From Metridium senile (taxonomy: Eukaryota; Cnidaria; Anthozoa; Actiniaria; Metridiidae), in contig OX459101.1 in the NCBI GenBank assembly GCA_949775045.1, positions 1 to 64,000 on the forward strand: a stretch of 64,000 bases of DNA, in the 5' to 3' direction. Below the pieces are notes generated by a model. The model was given only the letters and a program-made list of their open reading frames with translations, was not told the origin of the DNA and searched no databases. Positions 43,574-64,000 of this stretch are shown piece after piece. The stretch's first letter is position 1. Each line of letters begins with the position of its first letter. Position numbers and translations under genes: made by a program.

Positions 43574-43849
43574 TACTCCATTATATTTACTATACGGGGA
43601 CGTTCCGCCAAATAGGGTATGGTTTTTTGCCTTGGCGTCTTGAATAGGGTATACAATTTAGCCTAATTTGTCTTAAATTGCCTTACCTAGGGTATACAAT
43701 TTCCCCCTTGAGTCTTGGATAGGGTCTACTTTTTACCAATTTGTCTTGAAATAGGGTGCATATTTTTAGGATTCTGCTGTGTTAAATAGGGTCAGGGTGT
43801 AGAGGTACCAGCGGAACGTCCCCGTCAGAAACTGGGTCAAGTACCCCCC
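43568..43849. mobile_element. Short non-autonomous TIR element (MITE-like), 282 bp
   Basis: The ends are inverted: GGGGGGTAC at 43568-43576 pairs with GTACCCCCC at 43841-43849. A second inverted block lies inside them, ACGGGGACGTTCCGC at 43594-43608 with its exact reverse complement at 43811-43825. The interior has several diverged direct copies of ATAGGGTATACAATTT spaced at tens of bases. No transposase frame is present. A target duplication cannot be judged because the left end sits in a G tract. Confidence 0.72.
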
Positions 43850-44839
43850 TGGTGTATACAAAGTATACTTCTGATCATTGCTGAGAACATGCATGACTTT
43901 AAAAACATGAACTTCAAACAGTTTAGCGAACTTAAATCAGGAAAACAAATGATTCACACAATTTTACTTGCCACACTGAATAATGAACATTATTCAGTGT
44001 TTTAAAAACACTGACTTGCAAACCAAGAAACACGTGTTATGAAGTTGAAATGGTTCGTTTGAAAATTACTCTTGATATTTTTTATATATATAATTAATTG
44101 TACTTTTACCGAAATATGAAGCTTATACATCCATGCATGTCCTTATATCAGACGATTTTTCCACTCACGGGATCGAAGATGTCGAAATACGATCGAAGTT
44201 CTTCAAATCTATTTTTTGACACGAAGACGACGATGAACTTGAAAACTAATACTCCATGTACATACTTTGATTAATAAAAAGCTAAATTACGACGACTTTA
44301 AGCATTGATTGAGAGATTCAACTGCTTTTTAAACCATTTTGAATGAAACGTGTTTTAGCCGTAATAAGTCGGCCATCTTGGTTTCGGTGTGGTGAAGCAC
44401 AACTTCTGGGTTTGGGTTACCTGTGGTTACCCTGCGGGTAGCCCGACTAATTAGTATTCATGAGCCCACGGTAACATTAGGAAACACGATTTTTTTAAAC
44501 ACATGCTTGGAAATAGCGCTAAGATATTTTCCTTCTTTTTGTTTTCTTTGCCTGAATAAAATAAAGAGACAATCACACAACAGCTGGATATAAATTGCAC
44601 ATCTTTCAAGCTCAAATCAAGCACAATGGATCCAGACAATTCCATACAAAAACACAGTATCAAAACAAACAACATGGGAAAAGATTGCGTGACCCTACTG
44701 CGCGTGACGTCATCCTCTTGCCATGCTTCATTGCCCTTTTTACAGCGAAAATAACAAAACAAAATATATGCAGAATGACAAATGAAACGCTTCGAAGATC
44801 ATTAACAGCTTCTAATACTGCTCACGAGCGTTGCTTACA
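43850..44839. other. Intergenic stretch upstream of the acyltransferase gene
   Basis: This is AT-rich unique-looking DNA with no convincing coding exon. A minus-strand open frame at 44451-44762 has no recognisable domain or splice context and is not called. Two features may matter for the downstream gene: GGCCATCTTGG (44371-44381), which resembles a YY1-type site, and a palindromic TGACGTCA at 44705-44712. Confidence 0.5.
44705..44712. promoter_or_regulatory. CRE-like palindrome upstream of MBOAT1/2 start
   Basis: TGACGTCA is the canonical CREB/ATF half-site palindrome and lies about 130 bp upstream of the proposed ATG at 44840. One 8-bp match is weak evidence on its own. A second TGACGTCA occurs at 53945-53952 deep in intron 7. 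Confidence 0.3.
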
Positions 44840-59469
<14,630 letters not shown>

Positions 59470-59875
59470 TTGTTGAAAGATTAATAGATCTCAACTCGAG
59501 TATCGTGTTATATACATTAACGTTGTCCACGTAGAGTAGAGCCGGTTAATACTACAACAAGTGGGACATGATAATTTTAACTGTATAATGAGTAACAGTG
59601 AACATGGAATAAGAATTAGGAAATCTATGTTCACAATTTATGGGAGTATCATGCATTGCGAGCGAACTTATGCCACGTGAAATGTCTTTAGTGTTATTGA
59701 CTTATTTGGTGGACAACGTTAATGACATTGGACTGTATTTTCTATTTTTGAATAATATACTGAATGGTTGATCACTATTAAGTATTCACATTTTCTGCCG
59801 TAATCTTACCATCAGTTTTGCGGCCCGCATCACACGAACCCTGCTCTGTGTGTGAAAATTGTATTTAAACAATAG
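59470..59875 (+). other. Probable 3' untranslated region of MBOAT1/2
   Basis: No AATAAA is found close behind the TGA at 59467-59469. The nearest AATAAA hexamers on this strand are at 60242 (inside a MITE), 60531 and 60545. The transcript may therefore run through the MITEs, or a variant signal such as AATATA near 59753 may be used. No other gene is seen here. Confidence 0.45.
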
Positions 59876-60088
59876 TCCACTTCACAGTTCCCTGCGCCAT
59901 TTTGAAAAGTAGCAGGGCCTTTGCATCAATGCGAGACGAACGTTGAGCTCGCAATGATAAAGACCCGTTAACCGTACCTTGCGGGACAATTATTCACGTG
60001 TCTCTATCATTGCAAGCTCAACGTTTATCTCGCATCAATGCAAAGGCCCGTTTTTGTTCCAAGATGGCGCAGGGAACTGTGAAGGGGA
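59876..60088. mobile_element. 213-bp MITE, family copy 1
   Basis: The left end TCCACTTCACAGTTCCCTG and right end CAGGGAACTGTGAAGGGGA are inverted. Matching continues inward through GCGCCAT and GGGCCTTTGCATC to TTGAGCTCGCAATGAT (left) and ATCATTGCAAGCTCAA (right). A second copy lies at 62673-62886. An imperfect direct duplication (about 59787-59870 and 60089-60170) flanks this copy. Confidence 0.85.
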
Positions 60089-60190
60089 ATATTCACATTT
60101 CCTGCCGAAATCGTGAAGCCGGTGCCCGATCTGGCCATTCTGCGGCCCCTGCTCTGTGTGGAAAGATGTTTATATATTTTATAAATATGT

Positions 60191-60455
60191 CATCCTCGGG
60201 AACCCAGGAGTAATCTTCTGTCGCTCGTTTCTTGCTTCCAGAATAAATACCCCTGGAACGTAGTCTGTTGGAGCTTGTTCCGGAAGTCAAAATTCAGCTC
60301 TTTCCTGATTGGTCGACCTAATAAGGTGGACCAATGAAAATCAAGATAACCATTCAAAGAAAGTCGTTATAAATAAGTTTGAATTTTCCCAGGGGGTATC
60401 TATTCGGGGAGCGAGAAATGAGCGACAGAAGATTACCCCTGGGTTCCCGAGGATG
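60191..60455. mobile_element. 265-bp MITE with 9-bp target duplication
   Basis: The ends are CATCCTCGGGAACCCAGG and its reverse complement, and the inverted repeat extends about 70 bp with a few mismatches (GTAATCTTCTGTCGCTC is shared). The 9 bp TAAATATGT occur directly outside both ends (60182-60190 and 60456-60464). The 9-bp duplication points to a Mutator-like source. It contains an AATAAA at 60242-60247 on the plus strand. Confidence 0.9.
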
Positions 60456-60732
60456 TAAATATGTGTGGAAACCAAAATGTCATTTAACAAAATAATAACT
60501 ATTGTAATAGTTTTGTAGCTCTAAGTAAGTAATAAATGATAGCTAATAAAATGAAATTTGTAACACCGTAAAAAATGTCGACTTTACTTTACTGAAATTT
60601 TCGCGGGCTCTGGGAACGAGATTGGGTTTCTAAAAGCTCGCGTGCGCGAGCGCGGCGACAAAGCTGCGATACATGCAAACGCCCAGTTGCAATAAGTGTG
60701 TAGTTTTAAAATATGAATGTGAGTTTCATTTA

Positions 60733-60915
60733 AGGGCTGAATATTCTTCCTCGACACATTTAATTATCTTTAGAAATATATTCTGAGTTTTGTTGTGGAT
60801 ACATTGTTATAAACATGATGCTTGTCATCTTTTCCCGCTTGACGATGGGTCAGTGCTCAGAAAGCTAGGAATAAATTTCTAAAGATAAATGTATTGAGAA
60901 AGCATATTCAACCCT
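60733..60915. mobile_element. Probable 183-bp TIR element
   Basis: AGGGCTGAATATTCTTCCTC at the left matches, as a reverse complement with mismatches, the right-hand GAGAAAGCATATTCAACCCT. Further in, ATCTTTAGAAAT pairs with ATTTCTAAAGAT. Arms are about 48 bp. No target duplication was recognised. Confidence 0.65.
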
Positions 60916-61124
60916 GAGTATATAAAGTGTTACAAGAAATGGGAGGCGGTTGTCTCAAAATACTTTTACTTTTTAAAAAAAAAAACATTTCCATATTGAG
61001 CATACGACATATCTATTAGTAATTTCATCTTGTGATTTTTAAAAATGGAAAATCGTTCAAAAACGATACTCGTTTAAAATTAAAATTGCTTAGCGCGAAA
61101 ATTACACCGGTAGCCTTTCGTCAT

Positions 61125-61916
61125 TTACTCGTAGATCATTAAGTGTTTGTGATTGTTGAACTGAAATATAAGGAATAAAAAAGTTAGAAAATTCTGGAAA
61201 AAAGTTCGGCCAAAGAGAGACATCCCAAAGGGTTGTAACGTACTCTTGCACCAATATCTTCCTAACTTACGTCTTTTTCGTAACCATAGTTTCCTCTGTA
61301 CAAATCATCCAATGAGATAACGTCGTCTCTTTTTGTTATCTCAGGCCCGTAGTGCACGCTGGTTGCACAGAGAGGATTTCCCGCGTTTTCTTGTTTAGTG
61401 CACAAAGGGGAGTACTCTTTCAGCTCGAGGTCACCGCGCGCACGCGCACAGTTGTGACAAAATCCTCCTAAATGGCGGGAAAATGAAATTGCGTTCAATT
61501 ATTCCTGTGAATCCGATCGATGGAGATGTATTTTGAAAGATTAAAAATTTGAACAAACATTTACATCACTTCATAACATGCAAGCCGAGAACAATTTCAG
61601 TTGACTATTTTCTGCGAAGTTCTTTATCTTGGTCATTTGACGAAATATCTAATTGTTTGTTAATTCAATTATAGGTGCCCATGATATCTATCGATTTTGA
61701 TAAAAAAAAAATTTAATATATGCTTTCAACAGTAGTTGATCATTTCAATAAATTCCAATAAAAGGAGGGTTTAGCGTTCAGAGTGATCCGAGATACTTGT
61801 TTACCAAGTTCCAAGGCAAAGATTACTGCAACTGATCAGCACATACCTGTGTTCACGGATTTTCCACCCGCCAAACTGAACAGGAACAATAAGAGAGCGA
61901 CGACTGCAAGCTTCAT
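61125..61916 (-). CDS. Secreted cysteine-containing peptide precursor, 3 exons, 100 aa
   Basis: Exons on the minus strand are 61916-61847, 61467-61271 and 61160-61125 (70, 197 and 36 nt, total 303). Donors are ACAG/GTATGT and GAC/GTAAGT. Acceptors are TTTAG and TATATTTCAG. Phases agree and the stop is TAA. Residues 1 to about 18 form a clear signal peptide (MKLAVVALLLFLFSLAGG). The mature part has four cysteines at 27, 30, 46 and 57 (CHNC then two single Cys), a Lys-Arg pair at 69-70 that could be a prohormone convertase site, and an acidic, tyrosine-containing C-terminal segment. I do not recognise the family. It could be a neuropeptide-like precursor or a small secreted effector, and two disulfides are possible. 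Function is not assigned. The next gene to the right is divergent. Confidence 0.75.
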
Positions 61917-62672
61917 TTTAAACTGAGCTCAAATAAACCCCTGTAAACTTATTATAAGGGCAAGTTTGTAATCTATCCTTCGATAAAACTGTTAGTATAC
62001 CTGCGTTTTATGAAGTCAATCTATTATTTTGTACAGTGACTCATTTGGTTGTTTATATCAACATCTTAAAATGGTTCAAAACTGTTCGTGGTTGGACGTT
62101 CACCGAATTAATCTAAATTGGCCTCTCGATATATTTATCCACTTATTCAATTACTTTATTGAAAATTTATTTATATACAAATAAATTCTAGTTTAATATC
62201 GCGAACTCTAGTTTAAAATGATAATAGTAACAAGAGTTGTTTATGATAACCGAATTATAGTTAAATTTAACTAAATACATGATGAACTTCAACATAGCTC
62301 ACTTAATTCCTTGACTTCAATTCTTGATATTATCATTATTATTTCAAAGAACTGTATATGTACAGTTCATCCGAGTTCATCACGCATTAGAAGAAACTAA
62401 TATTGTTTTCACCGACTATTTTATGATAATTCTTGTTGTTTGTATTCAAGAATATAATTAGAACTTGTCAAATTTCTACCAGCAAAACAGGTATTCAACG
62501 ACATCTGGCACTGCTTAGAAATAAAGCATATATTGATAAACAGAAAAATATTTACCTATACAATAACGTGATAACAGCTAATTATCTTACATTTTACAAC
62601 AATTACATTTTCTTCAGAATAATCGACGCAGTGTGCGACTAGTGTTACCGTATATTTTACAGCAATACATCA
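61917..62672. other. AT-rich intergenic stretch
   Basis: This is AT-rich sequence without a supported exon. A plus-strand open frame at 62433-62642 has no domain, signal peptide or splice support and is not called. A near-palindrome around ACTGTATATGTACAGT (62351-62366) is the only local structure noticed. Confidence 0.5.
61949..61958 (-). promoter_or_regulatory. Possible TATA element of the secreted-peptide gene
   Basis: On the minus strand the sequence TTATAATAAG lies about 33-42 bp upstream of the ATG at 61916. This would place the transcription start a few bases before the start codon. The match is loose and the region is AT-rich. Confidence 0.35.
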
Positions 62673-62886
62673 CTAGTTCACAGTTCCCGCCATCCTGAAA
62701 GGTAGCCGGGCCTTTGCATCGAAGCGAGATCTAGACGAACGTTGAGCTTGCAATGATAGAGACACGTTAATAATTGTCCCGCAAGATGATAAAATATCTC
62801 TATCATTGCAAGCTCAAAGTTCGTCTCACTTCGATGCAAAAGCCCGGCTACCTTTCAAGATGGCACAGGGAACTGCGAAGGGGACT
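62673..62886. mobile_element. MITE, family copy 2 (about 213 bp)
   Basis: This is the same family as 59876-60088. Shared blocks are TTCACAGTTCCC, GGGCCTTTGCATCG, GACGAACGTTGAGCTTGCAA at the left, and TATCATTGCAAGCTCAA with AAGATGGCACAGGGAACTG at the right. The left terminus lacks a few bases present in copy 1. Short direct similarities flank it (CCGTATATTTTACAGCAA before, TCGTACATTTTATAGCAAA after). Confidence 0.83.
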
Positions 62887-63286
62887 AAATTCATTCCTTG
62901 AGAATCATCGAGCTGGACAGACACGGAGAAGTCCGTGCTAGTTTAACTGCTAGTTATCGTACATTTTATAGCAAATATTTTCGGTCGATACAGCTGGTTC
63001 TCGTTCAGTGCTGACAGTACCCGTCTAACTGGTATACAACAACAAAAAAACTGCTCTACCAACAGGTTCCCATTGGACGAGGCACGTGTGGTGATTTATT
63101 GATCGAATCTTAACCACGCATGCGTACAAGTCAACATTACAACATTGACCGATGGCTATTTTGCACTTTTGCACTTTTGGTGAAAACTAATGGAATTACT
63201 TTGCTATAATTTTTGAATTAATACGAATTATTTGTTATCTACTTTGGGAGATCGTTTGGAATTAGTTTCTAGGGGGTTCTATCGCC

Positions 63287-63389
63287 ATGGCGGCGAATCG
63301 AGGAGCTTTGCCTTTGATAGTGTTTTTTCTCTTTGTTCTTATCATTGAAGTTAAGTCGTATTCACATCAGACAAAATGGGGAGAAAAAG
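63287..63389 (+). CDS. First coding exon of an unidentified secreted or membrane protein (partial)
   Basis: ATG sits in the strong context TCGCCATGGCGGCG, and 34 codons run to a donor (AAAAAG/GTAGGA) at 63389, ending in phase 1. The N-terminus MAANRGALPLIVFFLFVLII is a typical signal peptide, followed by EVKSYSHQTKWGEK. ATGGCGGC at the start resembles the TISU/YY1 initiator of short-leader mRNAs. The remaining exons lie to the right, and I find no convincing second exon before the window ends. The protein cannot be named from these residues. Confidence 0.65.
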
Positions 63390-63894
63390 GTAGGAAAACA
63401 ACTTTATTTGCTTTTTCTTCAATCTCAAATCAATTACATAAAACTAATTAAGGTGATTTAAAAAAGCTAAGTTCAATAAAATATAGTCTACATTATCCTA
63501 TTCAATGGTCATTTGTAGATTTAAAATAAATTACAAATTATTTTAATCAAAGTTTTTATCAACAAATAATTATTATATTTGAGATTGTTTACACCGTGTT
63601 CAATGTAGGTTGACATACAGTAATCTGATCTAATCAAAACTAACTGCCTATTAAGGCATGCATACATAGGATTCACTTTATACAAATTATATTTTTATAA
63701 ACTCAACACTTCTATTTCTTAAAGTTTCTAATCAATCTTAGTCCTTCTTATACCAAAATCTCTTTTATATCTATTTGAATAATATACATACTACTCGAAC
63801 TTTTGATTGGCTTAGAGCAGTGCAGTATGTATGTTGTTAGCTCAGTATTAATGTCAACGTTTTTGAATAAGCTGTGTTGGTTGGAGAATCCGTG
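63390..63894 (+). other. Intron 1 of the partial gene, AT-rich
   Basis: No coding exon, transposon ends or tandem repeats were recognised here. Confidence 0.5.
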
Positions 63895-63902
63895 CATGCA
63901 AA

Positions 63903-64000
63903 ATAGTCAATCAATTGATCAGTCTGTCAATCTATCAATCAATCTACCAAACAATCATGCACTCAATCTATCAATCAATCTACCAAACAATCACTCAATC
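63903..64000. repeat. AATCTATC/CAATCAAT simple repeat at window edge
   Basis: Imperfect repeats of CAATCTATCAATCAATCTAC and ACCAAACAATCA run to the end of the window, with a roughly 44-bp higher unit seen twice. The array continues past the edge. Confidence 0.85.

Noticed and set aside
43405..43656. Overlapping glycine-rich and proline-rich frames
   Set aside because: They are created by the G tract and GATGGTGAT repeats, with no splice or domain support.
43613..43800. Telomere-like ATAGGGT repeats
   Set aside because: The units are widely spaced, diverged and inside a TIR element. They are not a tandem TTAGGG array.
44451..44762. 103-codon minus-strand frame
   Set aside because: No domain, no signal, no splice context, and it overlaps the probable promoter of the acyltransferase gene.
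59998..60290. Opposing frames of 65-71 codons
   Set aside because: They span two MITEs and their junction, with no domain or splice support.
62433..62642. 69-codon plus-strand frame
   Set aside because: AT-rich composition, no domain, and no start or splice context.

Overview
The window is animal nuclear DNA. It has a 15-exon gene with GT-AG introns, many simple-sequence tracts, numerous short non-autonomous DNA transposons and a large satellite array. The species cannot be fixed from sequence alone. The moderate AT-richness, intron-rich gene structure and abundance of MITEs would suit a marine invertebrate such as a cnidarian, but that is a guess.

Region 1 (1-43310) is one uninterrupted tandem array of a 98-bp satellite, about 440 copies in a single orientation. 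It runs off the left edge of the window. Each unit carries an 11-bp-arm hairpin and three copies of a 16-bp core. Two monomer classes alternate in blocks, and larger multi-monomer segments are re-duplicated (for example 3241-bp and 591-bp steps), giving higher-order structure. No transposon insertion was seen inside the array. Small open frames here are artefacts of the repeat.

Region 2 (43310-44839) is the array edge: a diverged 83-bp-spaced duplication, a G-rich tract, a 282-bp terminal-inverted-repeat element and a possible promoter stretch.

Region 3 (44840-59469, + strand) is an MBOAT1/2-type lysophospholipid acyltransferase gene, reconstructed as 15 exons whose phases all agree and which sum to exactly 500 codons plus stop. 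Its introns hold five different tandem-repeat arrays (introns 7, 10, 12, 13, 14), a nested foldback element, a 1246-bp TIR element with a perfect 9-bp target duplication, and a TTAA-flanked palindrome ending 18 bp before exon 14.

Region 4 (59470-64000) contains several MITEs: two copies of one family, one with a 9-bp target duplication, and one weaker. It also contains a three-exon minus-strand gene for a 100-residue secreted cysteine-containing peptide (61125-61916) and the signal-peptide first exon of an unidentified plus-strand gene (63287-63389) that continues beyond the window. The last two genes are divergently arranged, about 1.4 kb apart, with a MITE between them. No tRNA, rRNA, CRISPR or prokaryotic feature was seen.
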